This document shows positions 10,687 to 20,938 of a stretch of DNA of 64,000 nt, in pieces; the stretch's first letter is position 1, and each line of letters begins with the position of its first letter. The stretch covers positions 117,142-181,141 of the forward strand of contig JAAZMR010000028.1 of the NCBI GenBank assembly GCA_012798695.1, read 5' to 3'. Below the pieces are notes generated by a model. It was not told the origin of the DNA. It saw only the letters and a list, made by a program, of their open reading frames with translations, and did no database searches. The position numbers and the translations under genes are program-made. This DNA comes from Bacillota bacterium (GTDB taxonomy: Bacteria > Bacillota > Limnochordia > DTU087).

Positions 10687-12294
10687 TTAATGCATTCGCT
10701 CACCTAGGTAGAGCTCAGCAATGTTGGCAGCATGGTCGCCAATTCTTTCCAAGTTGGAAATAATGTCCAAGAAAATCACGCCAGAAACAGGTGTACAGAG
10801 GTTCCGGTTCAATCGATCGATATGACCCCGCCGCAGCTGCTCTTCTTGCCTGTCGATTTCGGCTTCGCGGTCTTTCACCACTTGGGCATAGGCTGCTTCA
10901 TCTTTCTCCCATGCAAGCAGAGCGGATCGAAGAGTCTCTATGGTGTAATCGAGAAAGTCCTCTAGTTCTTGGGTGGCTGTTTCACTGAACACGATCTGGT
11001 TCGATGCCTTATGCGCTAAGAGCTCCTCGATATTCTCACCATGATCGCCCACTCGCTCAATATCATTTATGAGATTGTAAAGCTGTCGGTGCCTCTCTGC
11101 CTGATTCTCAGACAAGGACCTCTTGGAGACTTCAACCAAGTACTGTGTAATACCTTCCTCATACTGATCTATAGCTTCTTCTAAAGCCAACATACGAGCC
11201 AAAGCGTCATCCGTCGGATCAGTAATATGGGCTCGAGCAATACCCAGCATTTCCAAGGCCATCTCTCCCATGCGCAGGACTTCCGCAAATACCTGCTCCA
11301 AGGCCACTGCCGGTGTACCCAACAACCGACTGTCGAGATGTAAGGTTAGTTCTTTCTCATCGGGCCTACCCGGGATCATCCAGGTTACCAGATGGGCTAG
11401 AGCCCCGGCAAAGGGCAGTAACAGAAGGGTATTGGCCACATTAAATATTGTATGTGCATTGGCAATCTGTCTGATGGATGTTGTAGCGGTGAGCCTGACT
11501 ATCTTGCTGAACCATGGCAGTAGAGGCAAGAAAATTAAAGTTCCTACCACATTGAAGATCAAGTGAGATAGTGCAGCCCGCCGTGCCGTCACTGAAGTTC
11601 CTATACTAGACAACAATGCCGTGACGGTTGTACCTATGTTATTGCCAAACAAAATGGGCATGACCAACTCCAGACTCACCAACCCGTCACCTGCCAAGCC
11701 CTGTAGGATGCCAATAGTGGCTGAGCTGCTTTGCAGGATGGCTGTCATTAGTGCACCGGCTGTTAGCCCATAGAACCATTTATCGGATAGGGCCAGTGTC
11801 AGATCAGCAAAAGCCATCGTTTCACTTAGTGGCTTCATGGAACCTTTCATCGTTTCAATACCGATAAACAAAAGTCCAAACCCTACGAGGACTTGTCCTA
11901 GGTAACGCTGGCCTTTTCGTTTGCTAAACAGGTACGGCAAGGCTCCTAGGGCCACAAAAAGCAAGGCATAATCCCCTATGTCAAAAGCAATCAGCTGAGC
12001 CGTGACTGTCGTACCGATGTTCGCCCCCATGATCACTCCAATAGCCTGTGGTAAACTCATCAGTCCCGCATTGACAAAACCTACTACCATGACCGTTGTT
12101 GCACTACTGCTTTGGATAACTGCTGTAATCGATGCCCCGAGCAGCACGCCCAGCAATTGGTTACTGGTCAGTACCTCAAGTAAACGGCGCATCCTCGTGC
12201 CTGCTATTTTCTGCAGGCCATCACCCATCTGGCGCATACCAAACAGAAAGAGGCCTAGTCCACCTAGCAGGCCAAACAACATTTCACCTGTCAA
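10687..12294 (-). CDS. Na/Pi cotransporter family protein with C-terminal PhoU-like domain
   Basis: Duplicated QSSSATTVMVVGFVNAG / QSSSATIGILQGLAG motifs, GANIGTTVTA, C-terminal helical PhoU-like region. Confidence 0.92.
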   Translation of the reverse strand: MTGEMLFGLLGGLGLFLFGMRQMGDGLQKIAGTRMRRLLEVLTSNQLLGVLLGASITAVIQSSSATTVMVVGFVNAGLMSLPQAIGVIMGANIGTTVTAQLIAFDIGDYALLFVALGALPYLFSKRKGQRYLGQVLVGFGLLFIGIETMKGSMKPLSETMAFADLTLALSDKWFYGLTAGALMTAILQSSSATIGILQGLAGDGLVSLELVMPILFGNNIGTTVTALLSSIGTSVTARRAALSHLIFNVVGTLIFLPLLPWFSKIVRLTATTSIRQIANAHTIFNVANTLLLLPFAGALAHLVTWMIPGRPDEKELTLHLDSRLLGTPAVALEQVFAEVLRMGEMALEMLGIARAHITDPTDDALARMLALEEAIDQYEEGITQYLVEVSKRSLSENQAERHRQLYNLINDIERVGDHGENIEELLAHKASNQIVFSETATQELEDFLDYTIETLRSALLAWEKDEAAYAQVVKDREAEIDRQEEQLRRGHIDRLNRNLCTPVSGVIFLDIISNLERIGDHAANIAELYLGERMH

Positions 12295-12427
12295 AATAGC
12301 TCCACTCCTACACCGACCTCAATTCGGCCGTAGAATAGCATGTCTAGTTTGTACGATGCCTCAATGACTTTACAAGCTGCCTAATTCGAGAAAAAACCCA
12401 GATACCCTGCCTCACCCAATAAATACT

Positions 12428-13606
12428 CTAAGCGTAACCAGAGAAATCCTGCCCTACATTATCTTTCCAGTAATCCATGAAATCCATGAGCTGCGACCAA
12501 GAGGGGCTGTGCCCTGCTCGAACGTAATAACCGGATGTAGCAGTACCAAGAGCCAAAGCCTGCTGGGGTGATAACCCGAGAAGTAAGCCTAAACAGAAGC
12601 CCCCATTGAAATTATCCCCCGCCCCTGTGGTCAATACTGGATTGCTGGTATATGGGCCTGGGGCAAAGAAATACTCACCCTCGATCACTGCCCCGGCTCC
12701 GTCAACCGGATGAACCACTAGTCCATAGAGCCCCAATTCAGCCCCTAGAGCCTCTGTTATCTCCCTAAGCCCCGCCTCGGATAGGGGCACTGATAATTCA
12801 ATCCCGTATGCCCGTGCTACTTCCGTAGCTTCCTTGCGATTAATGCTCAATATCGTGCGGTAATGTGATGAGAAACGGGCATAGATCCGCATCGCTTCCC
12901 GCCAATCCTCACCGGTCCGTTTTTCCGGATCAGTTGGATCCATAAAGAAGAGAGGTTTTTCACCCTCAAATGCAAGTTCGGATAAAATCTCACTCTGCAG
13001 CTTCCCCCAAATGTCGTTCATATGGGGAATCATGGTCCAATTGATGGTTGCCACCAGCTGCGCCTCTTGCATCAACTCCCTAAGCTTATCTCTACCCACC
13101 ACTGTCAATATTCTATCCCAAGTGATCCCCTGCAATGGCGATGTGTTGCATAACATGATTTTGCCATCCCTGAATTCAACAGCAATGGTTTGACCTGGAT
13201 CGGCAATGTTATAGGATTGAGCTGTAAGGGCAGCGAAATCCCTAAACACGGGGTTTACTGTAGGGTAGCCAATGCAACCTATGTACACCAAGTCACAGCC
13301 TATGGCGCCCATGGCTGCCCCCATGTTTACTGCACTCCCGCCGATCTTCGTATAACGTGGCACGTATTCAATGTTGGTACTCAGTCCCGCAGCAGCACTG
13401 ATCTTGCTGCCAAACTCCTGGATAGTGTTGAGTTTTTCATAATTCAGGAAATCCTGGCGTTTATCTACCAGGTCGGCAATCTGATCAACGAATGCATCGA
13501 ATCCAAAAAGCAGGTGTAACTGGCTAGCTTTATCTTCACGACCAACGAGCTTTCCCCGGGTACTGGCAATCAGCCTAGCTAATTCGCTATTTGTCATACC
13601 ACCCAC
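12428..13606 (-). CDS. PfkB-family sugar kinase-like protein
   Basis: GGSAVNMGAAMGAIGCDLVYIGCIG and TTGAGDNFNGGFCLGLLLG. Confidence 0.78.
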   Translation of the reverse strand: MGGMTNSELARLIASTRGKLVGREDKASQLHLLFGFDAFVDQIADLVDKRQDFLNYEKLNTIQEFGSKISAAAGLSTNIEYVPRYTKIGGSAVNMGAAMGAIGCDLVYIGCIGYPTVNPVFRDFAALTAQSYNIADPGQTIAVEFRDGKIMLCNTSPLQGITWDRILTVVGRDKLRELMQEAQLVATINWTMIPHMNDIWGKLQSEILSELAFEGEKPLFFMDPTDPEKRTGEDWREAMRIYARFSSHYRTILSINRKEATEVARAYGIELSVPLSEAGLREITEALGAELGLYGLVVHPVDGAGAVIEGEYFFAPGPYTSNPVLTTGAGDNFNGGFCLGLLLGLSPQQALALGTATSGYYVRAGHSPSWSQLMDFMDYWKDNVGQDFSGYA

Positions 13607-13741
13607 ACTCCCAGAGTACTAGTTGAACCCTCCGATTGGATATGCTGTAGTCATACTTTACTACCCTTTGGGCAAATTGGCAAAGACCGATGGCTATAAC
13701 CTCCACCATCGGTACCTGATCTTCTTTTCTATTGACTACAT

Positions 13742-13763
13742 CAAAATCCTGCTGAGGATTTTG
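13742..13763 (-). terminator. Hairpin downstream of selB, possible terminator
   Basis: CAAAATCCT-GCTG-AGGATTTTG perfect 9-bp stem just after the selB stop. Confidence 0.45.
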
Positions 13764-13785
13764 CCCTCATCCAACCTGAGCCGAC

Positions 13786-15711
13786 TTAACCTGCCTGAAA
13801 ACGAGAGCCAGCCAATCGCTCATTTCCCTTCCTCCTTGTGAGGTCAAGGCTATCGAAATATTCCAGTAAAGCCACAGCCAGCTTGCGGTTGGTTTGCAGA
13901 CTATCCCGGCACTGAGCTGCAGTGATGTTAGTCTTGTTGATTAAATACTGTTTGACAACTGCCCAGGCCTGATCAACGATGCTCGTATGCAAAAAGAAAC
14001 CACATCCGACATCGATCACCTTGCCAGATGTGACTAGCAGTGCCATCATATCTGTTATGTCGGACATCTTCACGGAAAGACTACTGGCCAAATATCTTAA
14101 TGGTTTTGGTTGAAATCCTTGGTTGAGTATGGCTGCCTCTAGATTGAGCAAGGCGGGGTGATCTACTCTCAAGAGCCGCTGATAAGTCTCTGGATCACTC
14201 ACCCAACGCCCTCCCATAACGATCATCTCTTCCTCGCTGAGTCTAGCCAGCAAAGCTGTGAAGTCCCTGTGCCCCCATTGGGAGAAAAGTGTACTCCTTA
14301 GTTCTTCCCTATCCACCCCTAAACGAAAGGGTGCTTGCGAATATAAATCCTGCAAGGCCTTACTCACAGCCTCTACGGCCGCTGCATATTCCCTTGCCGG
14401 GAGATACTTCCCTGCTATATCCATCCAGTTAGCTGCCATCAAGGCACCCTGCACTGATGCTGCCGATAAGTTCGTCATGCGACTCAATTCTTCCAAACCA
14501 AGGGGAGCAATACTAGCTATATCTTGCCTTAGCTGCCGACGTTGTCTTGTCAGTACCATATGCAAAACATCTCGGGGAGAACCTTCAGCTTCAAGCTCCA
14601 TTTCCCGCAATTCATCTGGATCATACCGCCGGCGCCTCGGTGGATTCGGCATAATTACCCATCCCCCACCAATAGTCACTATCGGTGAATAGGAGCGGAC
14701 AATATACCGATCACCCCGCAGAGCAACGACCGGCTCTTCGGTCCTAACTTGCACATAACCCCTTGCTCCTGGGCCAATCTCATCTTTGCCAAGCAACCTC
14801 AGTCTAGCCATAATCTCACTTGTACCGAGATGAACCCTTACCCTCTGACCGTGGCAAATGGGACGGGCCCCCTTGACTGCAGCCAACACCGCATCCAAGA
14901 CTGAACTTGTTTCCAGTTGCCCGGGATAAGCTATCGTATCTCCTCGTTTGACACCTCGACTGTCGATGCCCGCCAAATTCAGAGCACAACGTTCACCGGC
15001 ACTGACCATGTGTGTATCCTGGCCATGCACTTGTATGCCTCTCACCCTTGTCCTTACATTCTGAGGTAAAACCACCACCTCGGCTCCCCGGTTGAGCCTA
15101 CCTCCATATACGGTGCCAGTAACTATGGTCCCATAGCCTTCCGCCACAAATACCCGATCAACAGGCAGACGAAAAACCTCACCGGCCGCGCCCGTGCTGG
15201 CTTTACGGGCTTCGGTAGCGATGGCTGAGACGAGCTGGGGAATACCCTGTCCGCTCTTGGCGGAGACTGGTATTATGGGGGCTTCAGCCAAAGCTGTAGA
15301 TTCGAGCAACTCCCGGATTTCCTCCTCTACCATCTCCAGCCAATCTTCTTCTACTAAGTCAATCTTGGTAAGAGCCACCACCCCTCGGGTCATGCCCAAG
15401 AGGCTGATAATATCCAGGTGTTCTTGGGTCTGGGGCATGATCCCCTCATCGGCAGCCACGACGAGCAGTACCAGATCAATACCCATAATCCCAGCGACTG
15501 CTGTCTTCACAAATCTCTCATGGCCAGGGACATCAATGATGGACAGCCGCCTGCCATCTGGCAGCAAAAGAGGAGCAAATCCCAATTCAATGGTCATGCC
15601 CCGCCGCTTTTCTTCCGTAAGCCGATCTGTATCCACACCGGTAAGTCGATGAACCAAAGCCGTCTTGCCATGATCAACATGACCGGCAGTACCCATGGTA
15701 ATCTGCTTCAT
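13786..15711 (-). CDS. selB: Selenocysteine-specific elongation factor SelB
   Basis: MGTAGHVDHGKTALVHRLTGVDTDRLTEEKRRGMTIELGFA; SelB C-terminal winged helices; 4-nt overlap with selA. Confidence 0.96.
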   Translation of the reverse strand: MKQITMGTAGHVDHGKTALVHRLTGVDTDRLTEEKRRGMTIELGFAPLLLPDGRRLSIIDVPGHERFVKTAVAGIMGIDLVLLVVAADEGIMPQTQEHLDIISLLGMTRGVVALTKIDLVEEDWLEMVEEEIRELLESTALAEAPIIPVSAKSGQGIPQLVSAIATEARKASTGAAGEVFRLPVDRVFVAEGYGTIVTGTVYGGRLNRGAEVVVLPQNVRTRVRGIQVHGQDTHMVSAGERCALNLAGIDSRGVKRGDTIAYPGQLETSSVLDAVLAAVKGARPICHGQRVRVHLGTSEIMARLRLLGKDEIGPGARGYVQVRTEEPVVALRGDRYIVRSYSPIVTIGGGWVIMPNPPRRRRYDPDELREMELEAEGSPRDVLHMVLTRQRRQLRQDIASIAPLGLEELSRMTNLSAASVQGALMAANWMDIAGKYLPAREYAAAVEAVSKALQDLYSQAPFRLGVDREELRSTLFSQWGHRDFTALLARLSEEEMIVMGGRWVSDPETYQRLLRVDHPALLNLEAAILNQGFQPKPLRYLASSLSVKMSDITDMMALLVTSGKVIDVGCGFFLHTSIVDQAWAVVKQYLINKTNITAAQCRDSLQTNRKLAVALLEYFDSLDLTRRKGNERLAGSRFQAG

Positions 15712-17201
15712 GTAGATGGCCCTCCCATAACAACTGCCAATGCCTTGACTATCTCTGCTTCATCGCCAGGCAGCAGTGTTCGCAGATGAAAGACCACTTG
15801 ATCAGCATCCACCAGAGCAACTACCGGCAGCAAGCATCCTCCAGGGGGTTGACTCCCAACTAGTCTTAGACTGGTCTGAATCTGGTGTGCGGATCGATGG
15901 CCAGGTCTAAAAGCCACTGCCTTGCCCGGCAGCTTAATGCCGGGCATCGCCCCACCTCCCATCTCTCCTTCAGCATCAATAACAGCTGCATTACCCTTGC
16001 CATTGACATTATCTAGTATGAGGGAAGCTAACTGTACAGCTCTAGCTTCAAGTTCTGGTTGGGTTAAGGCGAGCATGGACAGGACGGGTAACGCCTCTAC
16101 CAGGCCCTCGTCATCCAAATACAACTCCAACAAAGCTTCTAAGGCTGCTATCGTCAGCTTGTCTATCCGCATAATTCGCACTATAGGATTCTTGGCTAAC
16201 CTCTGCACAAGATGCCGGCGTCCTACTATTATCCCAGCTTGTGGACCACCCAGCAGCTTATCACCACTGAAAGTCACTAGATCAATGCCCTCACTAATAC
16301 TATGGTTCACAGTCGGCTGAGCCCTAAGCCCAAATCTGGAAAGATCAGCCAAGTTGCCACTACCGAGATCTTCCATAGAGATCAGTCCTCGACTTCTTGC
16401 TAAAGCTGCCAATTCTCCACAGGAAACAGAGGCGACAAAACCAACCATATGAAAATTGCTTCTTTGCACCTTGAGGAGTACCATGGTGGATGCAGTGATA
16501 GCATTTGCATAATCGGAAAGATAAGTCCGATTGGTAGTACCCACTTCCACCAACTTCGCTCCAGTCTGTCGGATCACATCAGGTATGCGAAAACTATCCC
16601 CAATCTCGATTTGCTCTCCCCGAGAGACTACAACTTCCTTGCCATTGGCCAGAGTGTGCAGGCAGAGAAAGACTGCGGCCGCATTGTTGTTCACTACTAA
16701 GGCCGCCTCGGCTCCGGTGAGTTTTGCCAACATCCCTTCAACATGAGCTTGGCGAGAACTCCGCTTTCCAGTAGTCAAATCTAGCTCGAGGTTGCTGTAG
16801 CCGCGACCAACACTGACCAAGGCCTCTAGGGAGACTTCAGGTAATACCGCCCTGCCGAGATTGGTATGGAGGATTATACCGGTTGCATTAATAACACGCT
16901 GTATGCCCTCACATGCTTGACCCAATAGAGTCGTGCGTACCTGTGAAACAGCCAGAACCAGCAATTCATTTCGAGACAGCCAGCCCAGTTGCCCCTGCAA
17001 CAGACCTATCCGCATTTGGCCAATGGCCATGCGCACAGCACTGACCACCCGCTGTCTTGGGTAGGCCCTCAACAGAGCCCGTACTTCCGGATGGTCTAGA
17101 CATAAATTTGCAGATGGTAATTCCCTCAGATGCTGCTTTCGCTCACTATTCATGTCTGCAATCCATACCTCTCGGCCAAGGGCAACCACTCTGCCCTCCA
17201 A
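15708..17201 (-). CDS. selA: L-seryl-tRNA(Sec) selenium transferase (true start possibly ATG at 17153)
   Basis: GRAVLPEVSLEALV, YSNLELDLTTGKRSSR, DLVTFSGDKLLGGPQAGIIVGR; adjacent to selB and selC. Confidence 0.95.
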   Translation of the reverse strand: MEGRVVALGREVWIADMNSERKQHLRELPSANLCLDHPEVRALLRAYPRQRVVSAVRMAIGQMRIGLLQGQLGWLSRNELLVLAVSQVRTTLLGQACEGIQRVINATGIILHTNLGRAVLPEVSLEALVSVGRGYSNLELDLTTGKRSSRQAHVEGMLAKLTGAEAALVVNNNAAAVFLCLHTLANGKEVVVSRGEQIEIGDSFRIPDVIRQTGAKLVEVGTTNRTYLSDYANAITASTMVLLKVQRSNFHMVGFVASVSCGELAALARSRGLISMEDLGSGNLADLSRFGLRAQPTVNHSISEGIDLVTFSGDKLLGGPQAGIIVGRRHLVQRLAKNPIVRIMRIDKLTIAALEALLELYLDDEGLVEALPVLSMLALTQPELEARAVQLASLILDNVNGKGNAAVIDAEGEMGGGAMPGIKLPGKAVAFRPGHRSAHQIQTSLRLVGSQPPGGCLLPVVALVDADQVVFHLRTLLPGDEAEIVKALAVVMGGPST

Positions 17202-17237
17202 TGGTACTATCTCGGTAGAAACAAACTGCAGAGAACT

Positions 17238-17336
17238 ATTGGCGGGAGTATGTGGGAATCGAACCCACCCCGGATGGGCTCACCACCCGACACTGGATTT
17301 GAAGTCCAGAGGGCCCACCAGGACCCATCTACTCCC
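17238..17336 (-). tRNA. selC: tRNA-Sec (anticodon TCA), CCA encoded
   Basis: GGGAGTAGATGGGTCCTGGTGGGCCCTCTGGACTTCAAATCCAGTGTCGGGTGGTGAGCCCATCCGGGGTGGGTTCGATTCCCACATACTCCCGCCA: CUUCAAA anticodon loop, 6-bp D-stem with 4-nt loop, long variable arm. Confidence 0.95.
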
Positions 17337-17515
17337 GAGTTAAGCCATTATGACCCCGATCATTGTATGCTAACCGGTGCAGACACAGCCACACAATTAT
17401 TAGCATATCTGCCGAGGAAAGCACTAGAATATTCCAGTGACTGGTCAAGTTCCCGAAAAGAGGGTATCAGGACCGACCGGAGAAGATGCCAACATGAACG
17501 TAGGAGGCGAGTCTT

Positions 17516-18184
17516 ATGCGTCTTATGCTTTACAATCAGGCTCGGAAGTGTTTGAATACCGGCAGATTAATGAGGCCACTGACTGCGGTCCTGCTCTTGG
17601 TATGCCTGGGCCTTGCCAGCGGATGTCAACCGGAACCAAGTCAAATGGCGAAATTAGGTATGGAGTCTCTAGGGCTGGTAGTAGACGCCGGACCGGCCGA
17701 GTACCTTGAACCGGTAATCACAGCCTATATGGAACCCAAGCTGCCTGAGGTTCGGATTACAGGTTCCCAGACGATCTGTGATTACCTGGGCCTACAACTA
17801 GGGTATTTGGACTGCCTCTCCGTCGTGGCGAGCATAGATCAGAGCCGTTTGCTGGATCTGCGCAAGCATCTGGGGATTGAGTACTTGGCAGCCATATCCA
17901 TAGAAGCGGGAGATAGCCCCCGTCATACCACTTCCATAACCGTTGGTACTGATAAGACAGAGGTCCGTCTTAGCCAATATAAGACAGTGACCCTCCGATA
18001 TACGATAATTGACACAGCTGGTGGAGAGACCATTTTTTCAGGCCAAGCATTGGGCAAGTCCAGTGATATAGCTGATCTTAAGGTAGGGACCAAAGGTACA
18101 CAGGTAGGAATCCAGCTGAGTGATGAAAGGGATTTGCTGAAAGAAGCTGTACGCAACGCTTTAAAAGAGACAGGCTTGTTCTAA
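17516..18184 (+). CDS. Predicted lipoprotein, unknown function
   Basis: Hydrophobic segment with lipobox LASG-C; AGGAGG upstream of ATG. Confidence 0.7.
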   Translation: MRLMLYNQARKCLNTGRLMRPLTAVLLLVCLGLASGCQPEPSQMAKLGMESLGLVVDAGPAEYLEPVITAYMEPKLPEVRITGSQTICDYLGLQLGYLDCLSVVASIDQSRLLDLRKHLGIEYLAAISIEAGDSPRHTTSITVGTDKTEVRLSQYKTVTLRYTIIDTAGGETIFSGQALGKSSDIADLKVGTKGTQVGIQLSDERDLLKEAVRNALKETGLF

Positions 18185-18297
18185 AAAGTCACCAGGTGTC
18201 TAGCAGTATTCCCAAAAAGAACATTCTCTTCCATATTCCCCCTAGTCCCTAAACCTGATATACTAGATTGGGACTCCCGCAATTAGTTACCAATTTG

Positions 18298-18318
18298 ACC
18301 CGCAAGTGGCGGGTTTCA
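18298..18318 (+). terminator. Hairpin downstream of lipoprotein gene
   Basis: ACCCGC-AAGTG-GCGGGT followed by TTCATT. Confidence 0.45.
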
Positions 18319-18401
18319 TTCTGATTGACGGGCAGCCCCTTTTTGCAGCCCGCAGAAATCGACTAGATCAGCAGAAGGAGGTATAAGGCAGTCCCCACCT
18401 C

Positions 18402-19733
18402 ATGGGTTGGGGCTTCCACACCAATATGAGAGATGCAACTCCTCGATACGATAGCCGTACAGAACCAACTAAAGGGCGTATAGCCACCTGGTATGAGCGA
18501 ACGACTGAGGGTGTAAGCCGCAATGTAAGGATCCTACTGCCCACAGAACCTCTTTGGGGCATTCCCGTTGTCTGGATCAGAACATATACTTCTTTATTCA
18601 TGGCGGCACTGGGACTGAGTGCAACTCAGATCGGATGGATAGCTTCTCTAACACTAATTACACAAATGTTGATCGCTCCCTTTGGTGGCTATGTAGCCGA
18701 TAAGTTTGGCCGCAAGCGGACACTGATCTTCTTTGATGTGCTTACCTGGATCATCCCCCCTGTGATCTGGATGATCGCCCAAAACGTCTGGTACTTTGTG
18801 ATCGCTGCCATACTAAACGGGTTGAGTATGATTATCAGCCCCAGCTGGAACTGCCTCCTAGTCGAAGACACCCACCCTGCTAAGCGGCCAGCTGTCTTTG
18901 CCGCCTTTCAGCTAGTTGTGTTAGGTGCGGGCATTTTCTCACCCATCTCCGGTTGGATTGTTGAGGGAAAAGGCGTTATTCTCGGAACACGGATTATCTT
19001 TGGCATCACTGCCGCCTCTATTGCGATCATGACCTTGATCAGAGCCTTCTCGATCAAAGAAACCTCCGTGGGAACTGCCCTAGTTGACGAATTGGAGGGG
19101 GCAAGCCTCAAAGAAGCTCTTCATAACTACCGTAATGCGCTTGTAGAAGGGTTCAAGAACCGCACCCTTTTCAAGTTGTTTCTCCTCAGTATGATCAACT
19201 TTGCCTATATAAATATCTGGAATACCTATTCCAGCTTGTATATGACGCATACCCAGGGCCTCAATCTGGCCCCTGGTCTGGTCGCATTTTGGCCGTCTTT
19301 CTCTTCGATCTTTATTGTCCTAACTCTAGTACTGCTTGTCCCACGAGTACGCTTAGAGAAACTACCCCACTGGCTGCTGCTTAGCTCCCTGCTGCTCTGC
19401 TGTGGTCTACTAGTGTTTATCTTGACTCCACCAAATACCTACACCTCTTTAGCTATCGCTGCTATCTTGATCGCTATGGGGCAGGCCCTGACGAATCCCG
19501 TACGGGATACCTTCATCGCTAATATCGTGGATGATCGGAAAAGAGCCCCGGTCATGGCTGCCATCAACTCAGCCAGCATGATTGTTTTGGTACCACTTAC
19601 TCCTCTGGCCGGGCGTCTCTTCGAACTTAGGCCCCACGCTCCTTTGGTCATGCTCCTAGTTTTCCTCATCATCGGAGTGCTATCTGCCAGCCAGCTCTAT
19701 CGAGAACAGCGCAATTCGCCAACTGCCAATTGA
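18402..19733 (+). CDS. MFS transporter
   Basis: GGYVADKFGRKRTLIFFDV MFS loop motif and about 12 hydrophobic segments; start uncertain. Confidence 0.85.
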   Translation: MGWGFHTNMRDATPRYDSRTEPTKGRIATWYERTTEGVSRNVRILLPTEPLWGIPVVWIRTYTSLFMAALGLSATQIGWIASLTLITQMLIAPFGGYVADKFGRKRTLIFFDVLTWIIPPVIWMIAQNVWYFVIAAILNGLSMIISPSWNCLLVEDTHPAKRPAVFAAFQLVVLGAGIFSPISGWIVEGKGVILGTRIIFGITAASIAIMTLIRAFSIKETSVGTALVDELEGASLKEALHNYRNALVEGFKNRTLFKLFLLSMINFAYINIWNTYSSLYMTHTQGLNLAPGLVAFWPSFSSIFIVLTLVLLVPRVRLEKLPHWLLLSSLLLCCGLLVFILTPPNTYTSLAIAAILIAMGQALTNPVRDTFIANIVDDRKRAPVMAAINSASMIVLVPLTPLAGRLFELRPHAPLVMLLVFLIIGVLSASQLYREQRNSPTAN

Positions 19734-19840
19734 GCTGTTAGCTCAAGGGATGAAGATGACAACAGACCCGGAAAACCACCGAGTCTGTCTATAGTCGGCT
19801 TCTGTGTAGTTGTTGCTCCCCGGCCAGCTTCTGAGGTAAA

Positions 19841-20806
19841 TCAGCGTGCATCCTGAAGCAACCGCCACAGATTGGGTATAGTCTGACGGTGATCGCCCTG
19901 GATATAAAAGCTCTCACCACCATCTTGTACTGTCCTCACCAGCATGGTTTTCCAAGGACGGTAATAGTAGCGATGGTCTGTCTTAGGTGGCACGGTGTGG
20001 TAATCCTCACCGGCATATGGCAGGAGATCAAATACCGCTGTGGTAAACCTGCTTACCTTGCGTCCTTCCTGATGGGCTACATTGCGCACCATGGCTAGAG
20101 CTTTCAGATAAACCTCTGGCCCCATTACCGCGGTACCCAAATTGAGCACCACTCCACCCTCCAGCCCAGTCAAAGATTGGGTGAATATAAGAAAGTCCCG
20201 ATAACTTGCCGCACCCAAAGCGGCCCCATCACAATTGGGGTGTTCATGGATAATATCTTGGCCTAAAGCTACGTGGACTGTAACTGGAACTCTTTCTTCA
20301 TAACCTGCAGCCAGCAGGCTGATATCCCTATGGCAAAACTCTTCTTCCACGATGGTTTTGCCCAAAGCTTCTCCAAAACCCAATCCATCTGCCTGAGCCT
20401 CTTTGGGAATATCATTGAGCCTGCCGGTTTCTCTCCACATACCAAACTGCCCCTCACTCACATAACGGGCAACACTCTCCGTAGTAGCCCCAATGAGAGC
20501 CAACTCAAAATCATGGATAGCACCCGCCCCATTGAGCGCAAAATGCGTCACATATCCTTGACGCAGTAGTTCGATGACAAACCGACTCATCCCCTGCTTA
20601 ATTACGTGTGCCCCCATCATGACTATGACGGCTGCTCCCCGAGAGCGGGCATCAATAATTCTTTGGGCAATGGTCTTCAATGCCGGGCTATCGAACTCCG
20701 GTATTGGTGCATCCAAAGCCCAAACGTCCTCTAGATGCATATCGTGTTGTCGACATTCCAAAGGCTTTATTTCCAGCCGCGATCGATCAAACTCCAGATA
20801 AGGCAT
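19841..20806 (-). CDS. Deoxyhypusine-synthase-like conserved protein
   Basis: GAAVIVMMGAHVIKQG, THFALNGAGAIHDFELALIG (like the TAGGxEEDLIK region), HEHPNCDGAALGAASYRDF; assignment by motif layout only. Confidence 0.5.
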   Translation of the reverse strand: MPYLEFDRSRLEIKPLECRQHDMHLEDVWALDAPIPEFDSPALKTIAQRIIDARSRGAAVIVMMGAHVIKQGMSRFVIELLRQGYVTHFALNGAGAIHDFELALIGATTESVARYVSEGQFGMWRETGRLNDIPKEAQADGLGFGEALGKTIVEEEFCHRDISLLAAGYEERVPVTVHVALGQDIIHEHPNCDGAALGAASYRDFLIFTQSLTGLEGGVVLNLGTAVMGPEVYLKALAMVRNVAHQEGRKVSRFTTAVFDLLPYAGEDYHTVPPKTDHRYYYRPWKTMLVRTVQDGGESFYIQGDHRQTIPNLWRLLQDAR

Positions 20807-20938
20807 AAGTTATCACTTCCTGGTCAGCTCATGATAGAATCTGCATGTCCTTACTATCAGTATTCACTGCCCGAAGGGGATTCCCTTTGCCATTAGAGTC
20901 CAGACACGGCTAGTCCCGTATAACAGATACTGTAGTTC

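Noticed and set aside
17130-17555. Plus-strand ORF of 141 aa
   Set aside because: It runs antisense across the 5' end of selA and through tRNA-Sec; no family resemblance.
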